From Cochliopodium minus (lineage: Eukaryota; Discosea; Himatismenida; Cochliopodiidae): a DNA stretch of 10,760 nt. This document shows positions 1 to 8,600 of the stretch, piece after piece. The DNA lies in contig JAMYWO010000068.1 of NCBI GenBank assembly GCA_024220525.1, positions 148,154-158,913 on the forward strand, read 5' to 3'. The notes beneath the pieces were generated by a model. The model did not search any database. It saw only the letters and a list, made by a program, of their open reading frames with translations, and was not told the origin of the DNA. The stretch's first letter is position 1; every line of letters begins with the position of its first letter. A program made the position numbers and the translations under genes.

Positions 1-2
1 TT

Positions 3-496
3 TTTTATTTGAAAAGAGTAATAGTATGGGATGTATTTACAAAACAAATAGTGCTGACATTTGATAAACATACACATCCAGTAGTATCGATAAAATTGAT
101 AGCACGTAATTTATTTTCAAATTCAATTAAAAATTGTTCAACGAAACCAACTTCTTCAACAAACTCTTCCTCTTCTTCTTCTTCTTCTTCCATTGTTTCT
201 TCTTCTTCTCTTTTCTCTGAAAATTCTTCTTCTCATTCAAATAATTCTCTCAAAACAAAACCAGAATCTTCTTTTTATTCTCTTTCTTCATCTTTTTCCA
301 AATTTAAACGTAAAATTTATGTCCCCCCTTCTTCCTCTTCCTCCTCTAAAAAAAAGAAAGAAAAAAATAAAAACTTTTCCTCTCATTCTTCCAACATTAC
401 CAACAACGACAATAATAATAATAACAACGACAATAATAATAATAACGATAACAACAATAATACAAATATTAATGAAACTAATAAGGACATTAAAGA

Positions 497-538
<42 letters not shown>

Positions 539-1172
539 TAACAACAACAATAATAATAATAACAATAATAACAATAATAACGATAATAACAAAGATAAAG
601 AAGAGAACAATTCTTTCATTAAACCATCTCCTCAAAAATTAGAAGAATTAAAACAAGAAGAAGAAAATAAAAAGAAAGAAAATAATAATAATAATAATGT
701 TGATAATGTTGATGACGGTAATAACAGCAATAATGAAAAATTCGACGTTTTAGTTTCACAACAAAGTTTCAGAATTAATCCAAATCAACAAGATAAAAAA
801 GATTCTCCAGATTCTACTTTATTTACTGAAAATGTAAACACTTTGCATTGCAAACTTCAACATTCTCTCGTGAGTTCTCACTCTAATCTTTTTACTTCTC
901 CCTTTCTTTATCCTCACAAAACGAATTCTACTCCCAACTCTTCCAATTCTCAACTCAACTTTTCTTACCAAATTTCTTTGTTGAAAAATTCACAAACTAA
1001 ACCCAACACATCAACTTCCAGTACTTCTCCTTCTAAAAATCCACTTGATTCAAAATCTAGCTCTTATCTTTCCGAATTACAACTAGAAAATCAAAAATTA
1101 AAAGAAGAAAACTCAAGATGGAAGGAAATTAACAACAAGCTTTATTCTATTCATCTCCAACAAAACAAATAA
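3..1172 (+). CDS. WD40-repeat protein, C-terminal part (5' end outside window)
   Basis: The frame is open to the left edge, so the start lies outside the window. The first visible residues, KRVIVWDVFTKQ followed by a Thr-His-Pro-Val-Val-Ser-Ile stretch, fit one WD40 blade (x-V-x-V-W-D strand, then the H-x-x-x-V-x-x-I strand of the next). After that the protein is low complexity: Ser runs around residues 45-110, a long Asn tract around 130-195, Lys/Glu patches around 210-230, and more Ser/Asn to about 345. The last 35 residues (SELQLENQKLKEENSRWKEI onward) have Leu/Ile spacing of a short coiled coil, and the gene stops at TAA 1170-1172. One blade is too little to name the family. WD40 blades generally act as protein-binding scaffolds, so a scaffold role is an inference from the fold only. 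An intron could end within the first 20 bases (several AGs), so the first few residues are uncertain. Confidence 0.7.
151..292 (+). repeat. TCT-rich microsatellite coding poly-Ser
   Basis: This is a CT-rich stretch of TCT/TCA/TCC codons that encodes serine runs in the WD40 gene. The opposite strand reads as poly-Glu, which is a shadow. Confidence 0.8.
497..590 (+). repeat. AAT/AAC trinucleotide run coding poly-Asn
   Basis: Nearly uninterrupted AAT with scattered AAC codons gives a run of close to 30 Asn. The synonymous AAC interruptions suggest an old tract rather than a fresh slippage expansion. On the other strand it reads as poly-Leu or poly-Ile/Val. Confidence 0.9.
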
Positions 1173-1173
1173 A
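1168..1173 (+). terminator. AATAAA polyadenylation-like hexamer overlapping the stop codon
   Basis: AATAAA overlaps the TAA stop (1170-1172) of the WD40 gene. A second AATAAA lies at 1214-1219. Either could direct 3' end formation; the background is so A/T rich that chance is possible. Confidence 0.35.
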
Positions 1174-1340
1174 ATAAAAAGTATCTCTTTTCTTTTTCAT
1201 AATATTATTTATCAATAAAATTTTTATAAAATTGTACATAAAAAGAATCTTTTACTTCCAAGTTTTGACATAAAATAAACCCGTTGATGGGTAATAATTT
1301 GTTGTTTGAAAATTAAAAAAAATTGCTCACAAAAAATAAA
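1173..1340. other. Intergenic spacer, WD40 gene to TUG gene
   Basis: This 168-bp A/T-rich spacer holds the 3' end of the WD40 gene, a small inverted repeat ACCC-gttgat-GGGT at 1279-1292, and the A8TTG element at 1315-1325. I see no further gene. Confidence 0.6.
1315..1325 (+). promoter_or_regulatory. A8TTG element upstream of TUG gene
   Basis: The sequence AAAAAAAATTG ends 15 nt before the TUG start codon. The same oriented motif precedes PITP, VPS25 and HDAC. It is proposed as a core-promoter or initiator-like element from recurrence and position only. Confidence 0.35.
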
Positions 1341-3487
1341 ATGAGTTTAAAATTGCGTGTTCAATCAGATTCAAAACTTATTCAATTAAATGTAAATCCA
1401 ACCAGTATAATGGCTGATATAATCGTGGAGGCTTGCAATAATATAGACCCATCATATGATCCTCTCAATTTTTATTTATTATTTCTAAAGAAGGAAGTAG
1501 ACCTATCTTTATCATTCAAAGTATCAAATATACCTTCAAATTCGATTGTTGAATTGAAATATAGAGTTTTGAATAAAACACAGACAATAAAAATAGCTTT
1601 ACAAACTCAAAATGGAAGATTGACAGAATCATTCTCAATTGTTTCTTCATTATGGTCGATTTTAAAATATTGGGAAGAGAAAGATAAATTAAATTTTACA
1701 AAAGTGAAAGGAAATAATCCATCAAACAAAAAAGAAGAAGGTTATATGCAACCAGTCATCCAAATAAATACTCAAGAAATTTCTTCAAATGAAAAATTAG
1801 CTACTACTACCTTGGCTTCTTTGGGTTTCAGAAATGGAAATATTCTTTTGAAATTATCTTTTAAATTTGATAATGATCTCAACAAACTCAATTTTGTGCC
1901 TCCTTCTCCTCTTTCCTCTTCCAAAACTATACCAACACAAACAAATACTAACAATAATTCAACCAATACTAACAATACCAATACAAATACAAGTACAAAC
2001 ACAACAAATACAACAAATACAGAAACAACACAAAATTTAAGTGAAAAAGAAAAAGAAGAATTATTAAAAAAACAAAAAAAAGAAGAAGAAAGAAAAAAAG
2101 AATGGGAAAGACAACTTCTTTTGGAAGAAGAAAAGAAGAAAAAGCTCCAAATAGAAACACAAAAACAAGTTCAACAAGAAAACCAAAGGATCCTCGATAA
2201 ACTCAAAAAAGAAGAAGAAGAAAAACAAAAACAAAATCAACAACGTCTCCTCCTTCTCCAACAACAACAGCAACGTGAACAACAACGCAAACTTCTCCTT
2301 TCCCAACCCTCCCTTTCCCACAACAAAGAAACCAAGACTCCTCCCTCCATCCCCAATACCACTACTTCATCCCCCAATAACTCTACATCCAATACCTCTA
2401 CATCCATCAAACAAGAATTTGTCATCCAAGAAAATAACACCAACAAAAATACCTTAAATATCAACCCAAATAATACAAATAATACGAATAATACTAATAT
2501 TAACTCCACCAACACTAATAATACAAATAATACCAACAAAGAAAAGAAGAAAGTGGAGAGAAACAAATATGTGTTTTCACCTTCAGATAAACAAACAACC
2601 CTGAAGGATATAGAAGTGAGTGAAGAGAATATGGAAGATGAAGAGACTGATGAAAAAGTTTCAGAGAATGAATTCAGAGAATTCTCTTCAATTGCACCAG
2701 GTGATAATTGGCTTTTTAAAGGAAAAGAAAACGAAATTATGACCAAAACTAAAAGAGAAGAATTCAAATCCAAACCCTACCTCAAATACAGAAAAACCAC
2801 AATCCGTATTCGTTTCCCTGATCGTTACGAACTTCAAGCCACTTTCGATAAAAATGAGGGTAAAAAAAAAAAACAAAAAAATCTCCTATTCTCTTTTTAT
2901 ATTCCCAAAATACATATATCCCCTTTTTACTTCATACTATTTTACATTTATATAATCACTCAATATTAATTACTTTATGCTATACTTTTTACTTTTATAA
3001 TAATCTGAAATTCAAACACATTTTATTTGATTTTGATTAAAATTCTCTCATTTAAAAAGGTACAAATGATTTGATGGAGTTTGTAAAAGAAAACTTGGAG
3101 AATCCACAACAAGATTTTTACTTGTATACAACGCCTCCAAAGCTGAATCTTCCACAAAACCAATCTTTTCTTCAACTCCGTCTTCTTCCTGCTGCCATCG
3201 TTTATTTTCAATTCACAAACTCTAGTAACCCTTCACCTTCTTATCTCAGTAAGGATGTCCTCCTTTTGGCTCAATCTTCTTCTACAGGTCTCGTAACCAC
3301 CTTTCAAAAGCTTTCTACAGAAGATGAAATCAAAAAATATTCTCAAAAATCTGATTTCCTCGAAAAATTTGAGAAATTAGAAAATGAAGACGAAATAGGA
3401 GAAAAAGGAAAACAAGATATTGAAGAGAAAAAAACTGAAAAAAAGGGAGGTTTAAGTCTCTTGGATAAATTAAGAAACAAAAAATAA
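1341..3487 (+). CDS. ASPSCR1: TUG/ASPSCR1-type UBX-domain protein
   Basis: Exons are 1341-2859 and 3060-3487 (intron 2860-3059, GTAAAA...AG, phase 1), giving 648 aa. TUG proteins bind and disassemble p97/VCP hexamers and, in animals, tether GLUT4 vesicles. Residues 1-76 (MSLKLRVQSD..., with V-D-L-S-L-S-F and N-I-P-S-N-S) match the N-terminal TUG ubiquitin-like domain. Residues 83-180 (IKIALQTQNGRLTESF onward) match the second ubiquitin-like region. Next come an Asn/Thr linker (about 195-235), a Glu/Lys/Gln coiled coil (about 235-325), a second Asn/Thr/Ser linker and an acidic stretch. The UBX domain begins with TTIRIRFPDRYELQATFDKN (486-505) and continues across the splice with FYLYTTPPKLNLPQN and LLPAAIVYF (551-556). 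The splice is well supported because it restores the UBX fold in frame. The ATG at 1341 is chosen because it gives the family's N-terminus. The tail ends in a Lys/Glu-rich stretch. Orthology to TUG is strong; the GLUT4 role is not implied for a protist. Confidence 0.92.
1930..2040 (+). repeat. AAT/ACA-rich tract coding Asn/Thr
   Basis: This degenerate repeat of aac/aat/aca codons encodes an (Asn-Thr)n linker between the ubiquitin-like region and the coiled coil of the TUG protein. Confidence 0.7.
2448..2541 (+). repeat. Second Asn/Thr-coding AAT-rich tract
   Basis: Imperfect aat-act/aca repeats encode (Asn-Asn-Thr)n in the second linker of the TUG protein, just before the acidic segment and UBX domain. 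Confidence 0.7.
2860..3059 (+). other. Intron of the TUG gene
   Basis: The 200-nt intron begins GGTAAAAA and ends AAAAAG. It splits a Gly codon inside the UBX domain, and reading through would break the domain. Confidence 0.9.
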
Positions 3488-3488
3488 A
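3483..3488 (+). terminator. AATAAA overlapping the TUG stop codon
   Basis: The hexamer overlaps TAA 3485-3487. Only 38 bp separate this stop from the stop of the convergent PITP gene, so 3' ends must be very short or overlap. Confidence 0.35.
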
Positions 3489-3519
3489 CTAATTAAAAAA
3501 AAAACAATTTGAAAATATT

Positions 3520-3525
3520 TTTATT
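3520..3525 (-). terminator. AATAAA directly after the PITP stop codon
   Basis: Read on the minus strand, AATAAA follows the TAA stop (3528-3526) with no gap. It is a candidate poly(A) signal in the short convergent spacer. Confidence 0.35.
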
Positions 3526-4763
3526 TTAAAGTTTTGATAGAAACTTTCCTTTTTGATCATTCCTTAATGGTTCGTTTGAAATTTTGTTGTTTGTATAATC
3601 ATAACTTTGGGAAACATCATAAACTGAATCTTTATTTTCATTTATTTTATTTCGATTATTGTTTTTATTATCATTTTTGTTATTTTCATTGTTACCAAAT
3701 TCAGTTCCATCACCACTAACTGAAATTCGAGAAGATAAAGAAGGTTGTTGATTCCAAATGTGTCTGTCAGTGATGGCAGTTTGAAAAGATTTTAAATAAA
3801 ACTCTTCCAAATTTTTTTGTAAAATGTTTTGAAGAATACCAGAAATGGGCCAATAATCCAACTTTACGCTAATCAGTTTATAAACATACATCACTTTTTC
3901 TAAAGTATCTTTCTTTGAAGGAGTATTTATGTACTTGTCATCCTCATTATAATTTTCATTTGCGTTTTTAATTGTGTTTTTGTTTGTGTTTTTACTATTT
4001 TTGGTGTTGTTTTTGTTTGTGTTTTTATTTGTTCTTTTTAGAGAATTTGAATGGCTGGTGGGTGTTTGATTAGAGGAAGTGTCGGAAAGAGAAAAAGAAA
4101 ATGGGACGCAAACACGAGAAGAGAGAAGATTAGGAGAAAGAAGAAAGGGGTTGGAGAGAGAGGGATGCGGAGAATAAAGAGTTTCTATTTTCATTTCGAA
4201 TCTTTCTTCGAATAAAGGAGAATCAACAAGGGAGATAACATATGGATAACAAAGGGCACTGTATTCATTGATAAACAAGCTGCTTGATCCTTTTTTTTGT
4301 AATATTTTTCTTACAATAGAGGGTATTTTCTCTTTTAAATCAAAGGTTCTATGAGTATAATCAAACAAAACCTCTTTCTTTTTCTTGTTCTTCATTTTAT
4401 TGTTTTTGATTGTGTTTTCTCTATGTTTTTTTGCAAATAAAAAAATGGGATTTGGGATTTCATCTGTAAATTTTCCTTTTGAAAGTTGTTGAGGAAAATC
4501 AAATATCTGGATTTGTTTTATTATTTCTATTTTCACACCTCCCCCTTCCCCATTATTCAATTGAGAAGATTGGTTTACAAGATAATGATGACATTTTTCA
4601 AATTCATCAACTATTAATTCAAATGGTTGTGATGAAGACAAAAAAGGTTCTTTTCCTTTGATTAAATTATTTTACCTGAAAATGGAAGTTCTATTTTGCT
4701 TCAAATTATTATTGATTGATGAATGTTTGATTTTCAAAATACTTACTACTCTTTGAGAGACAT
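3526..4763 (-). CDS. Phosphatidylinositol transfer protein (PITP domain)
   Basis: Minus-strand exons are 4763-4747, 4698-4676 and 4610-3526 (introns 4746-4699, 48 nt, GTAAGT; 4675-4611, 65 nt, GTAAAA), giving 374 aa. Joining them yields MSLKEYKIELPFSVDEFEKC, which closely follows the conserved PITP start (K-E-Y-R-x-x-L-P-x-S-V-D-E-Y). The family moves phosphatidylinositol and phosphatidylcholine between membranes and supports phosphoinositide signalling. Further matches are the GEGGGVKIE loop (about 34-42), YTHRTFDLKEKIPSIVRKIL (about 98-117), the Y-P-Y plus E-R-F-E-M-K-I-E-T block (about 134-157), and YVYKLISVKLDYWPISGILQ (about 255-274) with the following helix. Odd points: an Asn/Thr/Lys-rich insert (about 205-235) replaces the usual regulatory loop, the C-terminal tail is Asn-rich, and some head-group residues differ. 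The gene diverges from VPS25. No second domain (e.g. RdgB-type) is visible. Confidence 0.87.
3945..4032 (-). repeat. Asn/Thr/Lys-coding low-complexity insert
   Basis: Imperfect repeats of AAC/AAA/ACA codons encode (N-T-N-K)-like units inside the PITP domain, where family members have a regulatory loop. Confidence 0.7.
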
Positions 4764-4788
4764 TGTTATTCAGATACTTTTCTTATTT

Positions 4789-4800
4789 CAATTTTTTTTT
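4789..4800 (-). promoter_or_regulatory. A9TTG element upstream of PITP gene
   Basis: On the minus strand this is AAAAAAAAATTG, ending 25 nt before the PITP ATG. It has the same orientation relative to its gene as the other copies. Confidence 0.35.
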
Positions 4801-4824
4801 GTTTTTATTAAAAAGGATAAAAAT

Positions 4825-4835
4825 AAAAAAAATTG
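4825..4835 (+). promoter_or_regulatory. A8TTG element upstream of VPS25
   Basis: AAAAAAAATTG ends 31 nt before the VPS25 ATG. Function is inferred from recurrence only. Confidence 0.35.
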
Positions 4836-4866
4836 ATCTCTTCACTTCACTTTTTTGTTGAATATA

Positions 4867-5466
4867 ATGACAACAAAATTCACATTTCCAAATTATCATT
4901 CAATGCCTCCATTCTATACGTATTTATTTGTTATAAATTAAAAATTTCTCTTTATATTTTTTTGTAAAAGTATACAACCTGTATTGTCAACCCAAAAAAA
5001 ACAAATGACAATGTGGGGAGATCTGTTGTTGGATTACACCAAATTTTCAAAACAAAATACAATCATAATTTCAGAAATATGCGAATCAGAAGTATTTTGG
5101 AACAAAAAAATACAAAGAAGAGTTTCAAAAGAAGATATAATAAAAATATTAGACGATTTAGAAAGTAGAAAGAATGGAGAATGGGCTGATCAAAAAACAA
5201 AAGAAAAATTTATGATTATGTGGAGATCAATAACAGAATGGTCCACCCTAATTTATGATTGGGCCAAAAACACAGGACAAATCAATTCTGTTTGTACTTT
5301 TTATCAACTCCAAGAAGATGAAGAAACAGAGGGAGAAGAATTTCACAACTTGGAAACTGAAATTTTAATAAAAGCTTTGCAACATCTTGAAAAAGAAGGG
5401 AAAGCTCAAATCTTTCAAGGAAAAGAAACAAGTGAATCTGGTGTTAAATTCTTCAATCCTAATTAA
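4867..5466 (+). CDS. VPS25: ESCRT-II subunit VPS25
   Basis: Exons are 4867-4919 and 4971-5466 (51-nt intron, GTATTT...AG, phase 2), giving 182 aa; human VPS25 is 176 aa. VPS25 is the two-copy arm of the ESCRT-II complex (VPS22-VPS36-VPS25x2). It sorts ubiquitinated cargo on endosomes and recruits ESCRT-III through VPS20. Exon 1 gives FPNYHSMPPFY and the splice continues T-I-Q-P, matching the family's F-P-P-F-F-T-L-Q-P motif, which contacts VPS22/VPS36. The first winged helix follows (about 29-105, with KQMTMWGDLLLDY and E-S-E-V-F-W-N-K-K-I-Q-R-R). MIMWRSITEWSTLIYDWA lies at about 100-117. The second winged helix ends in the family signature G-x-G-V-K-F-F region (ESGVKFF near the end). An in-frame TTG start at 4984 would lose the N-terminal motif, so the ATG at 4867 is preferred. 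Confidence 0.93.
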
Positions 5467-5576
5467 CTCAATATTCACAAAACATTAAAAAAAAAATTAC
5501 CGATTTTTTAAAAATTTTACATTCGTCCCACCTCAACTCAAGTATTTCTTTGTTTAACATTCAATAAGCATAAAAT

Positions 5577-5587
5577 AAAAAAAATTG
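5577..5587 (+). promoter_or_regulatory. Distal A8TTG element upstream of HDAC
   Basis: AAAAAAAATTG lies about 98 nt before the HDAC ATG. It is one of two copies before this gene. Confidence 0.3.
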
Positions 5588-5637
5588 TTAAAATAAAATA
5601 AAAATTCAGTGCAAAGAAAATAAAATGAAAATAAAAT

Positions 5638-5650
5638 AAAAAAAAAATTG
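5638..5650 (+). promoter_or_regulatory. Proximal A10TTG element upstream of HDAC
   Basis: A10 followed by TTG ends 35 nt before the HDAC ATG, in the same distance band as the copies at VPS25, PITP and TUG. Confidence 0.35.
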
Positions 5651-5685
5651 TTTTTATATTTTTACACAGCTTATAAATAAAGAAT

Positions 5686-8600
5686 ATGGACGTAAAGAGA
5701 AGGATAACTTATTTCTATGATTGTAAGCTAAGTTTTTTTTAATAGAATAATATTTAATTCCAAAAAAATATTTATTTTTTTATAATCAACATCAAAAAAA
5801 TACTCCCAGCCGAGATAGGAAACTATTATTATGGAAAGGTAAAAAAGAAAGAAAGATTCTGGATCAATTATTATTATCCCCTTGATCCATTAATAATAAA
5901 ATAATATTAAATTAAATCAGGGACATCCAATGAAACCACATAGAATAAGAATGGTACACGATTTGATAGTCAATTATAATTTATTTGATCAACTAGAAGT
6001 GTTGGTAAAAAAAAATTTTTTTTTTTTTTTTTTTTGTTTGAAAAAATTTTCCTCAAATTAAAATCAAAATTTTTATCTATTTATCTTTCTAGAGACCACC
6101 AAGGGCAACAGAAGATGAAATGACAAGATACCATTCTGATGATTATATTAATTTTCTAAAAGTAGTATCCCCAAACTCTGAAGATCACTACAAACAAGTT
6201 CAAAGATGTAAAGATTGAAGAATTTTCATTTATTATATACAACATTTAACATTTATAAAAATTATTTAAAAAATTTAATTTTAATTTCAATTTTATTATA
6301 ATTATTAACTGAACATAATTATTTTTTTTCATCCCATCAAAATCCATCAATAGTCAATGTAGGAGATGATTGTCCCGTATTTGGTAAAAATTTTATTTTT
6401 TCCGTTAACATAATTAATTTTTTATTTTTTATTAATTATTTTTAATATATTCTTTCAATTTTTAATTTTGATTTTATCATTCCATCTTTATTTTCAAAAT
6501 TGTTTTTAAAATGATTAACTGAAACTGTTTTGTATAGATGGAATGTACAATTACTGCCAGATATACACAGGAGGATCATTACAAGGAGCAATCAAACTAA
6601 ACAGTGGAGAAAGTGACATCGTCATCAATTGGGCTGGTGGTAATTCTTTCTTCTTTTAAATCTTTTTTCATTTTCTTTCTTAAAATATATCTCCTTTTTT
6701 AAATTCATTAGTTATACTTTTTTCATGAAATATTATTATAATAAAATATTTTTTATTTTAAATTTATTTACTATTTATTTCATTTATTTTAATATGTAGT
6801 CTTATTATTTTTACTATTTATTTATTATTTATTATTATTTATTATTTATTATTTATTTATTATTATTTATTATTTATTTATTATTTAATATTTATTGAAT
6901 ATTTATTTATTATTTATTATTTATTTATTATTTATTTATTTATTATTTATTTCTTATTTCTTATTATTTATTTCTTTATTATTTATTTATTTATTTATTA
7001 CTTATTATTTATTTATTATTTATTTATTATTTATTATTTATTTATTATTTATTTATATATTCATTTATTATTTATTGTTACTTATTATTTATTTATTTAT
7101 TATTTATTATTTATTATTTATTATTTATTTATTTGTTATTACTTATTATTTATTTATTATTTACTTATTATTTATTTATTATTTATTTCTTGAATATTTT
7201 TTTTTTGATCACTTTATTGTGTCTAGGATTACATCATGCAAAAAAATCAGAAGCAAGTGGGTTCTGTTATGTTAACGATGCTGTCATCGCTATTCTCGAA
7301 TTACTCAAAATACACAAGTAAAACCCCCTCTTCTTCTTCCTTTATTAATTTATTTTTTTTAAAAAAAAATAATTTATATTTATATTTATATTTATATTTA
7401 TTTTTATTTTTATTTATATTTTATTTATATTTTATTTTTATTTATATTTATATTTTATTTATATTTATATTTATTATATTTATTATATTTATTATATTTA
7501 TTATATTTATTTTTATATTTATTATATTTATTTGTATTTTTATATTTAATTTTATTTTTATATTTATTTTTATTTAAATTTTTTTTATTTTTATTTTATT
7601 AATTTATTTTAGGAGGGTGTTGTACATAGACATAGACATACATCATGGGGATGGAGTGGAAGAGGCATTTTACACAACAGACAGAGTGATGACTGTTTCT
7701 TTTCATAAATATGGTGAATTTTTCCCTGGTACTGGTGCTCTTCATGACATTGGTGCTTCCAAAGGAAAATATTACTCTGGTACTTATTTTTATTTTTAAT
7801 TTTAATTTATTTTTATTTTTATTTTTATCTTTAATTTATCATATTTTATTTTTATTTATTTTCTTTTCTTTCATTTTATTTTTTTTTATTTTACATTTCA
7901 TTTTTATTTCATTTTTATTTTATTTTGTTTTATTTTGTTATTTTTTTTTTGTTTTGTTTTTTTTATTTCTATTTTTTTACTTTTTACTTTTCATTTTTTT
8001 TATTTTTTTAAATTTGTTCCAATATTTTTTTTGTTTTTTAAAAAAAACAAAAAAAATTAAATTTTTATTAAAAAAAATATAGTGAATGTACCATTGAAAG
8101 AAGGAATAGACGATGAAACATACAAAACGATATTTAATCCAGTAATACAGGGAATAATGGATTGGTATAAACCTGAAGCTGTTGTTCTCCAATGTGGTGC
8201 TGATTCTCTCACTGGTGATCGTCTCGGTTGTTTCAATCTCACCATTAAAGGTTTTATCTCATAATTTATTTTCATTTTTTAAATTTAAAATTATTTTCAT
8301 ATTATCACACTATTTTCATATTATCTCATTTTTTTATTTTTTATTTTTTATTTTTATTTATGAATTATTTAAATAATATTCATTTTTTATTTTATTTTCA
8401 TATTATCTCATTCTTTATTTTAATTTTATAATTATATTCGTATTATTGTCTAATTTTTTATTTTTATTATTATTCATTTTTGTTTTTAATATTTCTTTTA
8501 TATTTTTTTAGGACATGCTCAATGTATTAAATTTGTTCAAGGTTTCAATTTGCCAACACTCGTATCTTTTTTTCTTTTTAATTATAATGATACAGTCTTA

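Larger units (their letters stand above)
4764..4866. promoter_or_regulatory. Divergent promoter region, PITP (-) and VPS25 (+)
   Basis: Only 103 bp separate the two start codons, so the 5' UTRs and promoters of both genes must share this A/T-rich stretch. It contains an A9TTG on the minus strand (4800-4789) for PITP and an A8TTG on the plus strand (4825-4835) for VPS25. A short direct pair, cttcacttcac, lies at 4840-4850. Confidence 0.6.
5467..5685. other. Intergenic spacer, VPS25 to HDAC
   Basis: This 219-bp A-rich spacer holds the VPS25 3' end and the HDAC 5' flank. It contains several AAAATAAAA runs and two A8-10TTG elements. A TAA at 5674-5676 is in frame with the HDAC ATG, so the coding region does not extend upstream without another exon. 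Confidence 0.6.

Noticed and set aside
5-635. Open frames antisense or frame-shifted to the WD40 gene (poly-Glu, poly-Leu, poly-Ile/Val proteins)
   Set aside because: They are shadows of TCT and AAT trinucleotide repeats and have no independent signal or domain.
1772-2876. Minus-strand Leu/Phe/Val-rich frames across the TUG gene that could look like membrane proteins
   Set aside because: They mirror the Asn/Thr and Lys/Glu codon tracts of TUG; the sense strand has clear ubiquitin-like and UBX domains.
3534-3719. Plus-strand His/Phe/Tyr-rich frame opposite PITP
   Set aside because: It is an antisense shadow of the Asn-rich PITP tail with no other support.
4639-4641. TTG start for the PITP frame
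   Set aside because: It lies in the intron between exons 2 and 3; the spliced start restores the conserved N-terminus.
4984-4986. TTG start for VPS25
   Set aside because: An upstream ATG exon at 4867 supplies the family's FPPFF-type N-terminus through a 51-nt intron.
6640-7226. Possible CRISPR array or satellite from regular TTTA units
   Set aside because: No fixed-length repeats with unique spacers exist; it is a degenerate microsatellite inside an intron.
6895-7275. 126-aa Ile/Leu/Tyr-rich 'membrane' frame
   Set aside because: It is translation of the TTTA microsatellite of HDAC intron 6, running out of frame into exon 7.
7236-8082. Several Phe/Ile/Leu-rich frames near HDAC exons 7 to 9
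   Set aside because: They are T-rich intron sequence; true coding is the HDAC frame with matched splice phases.
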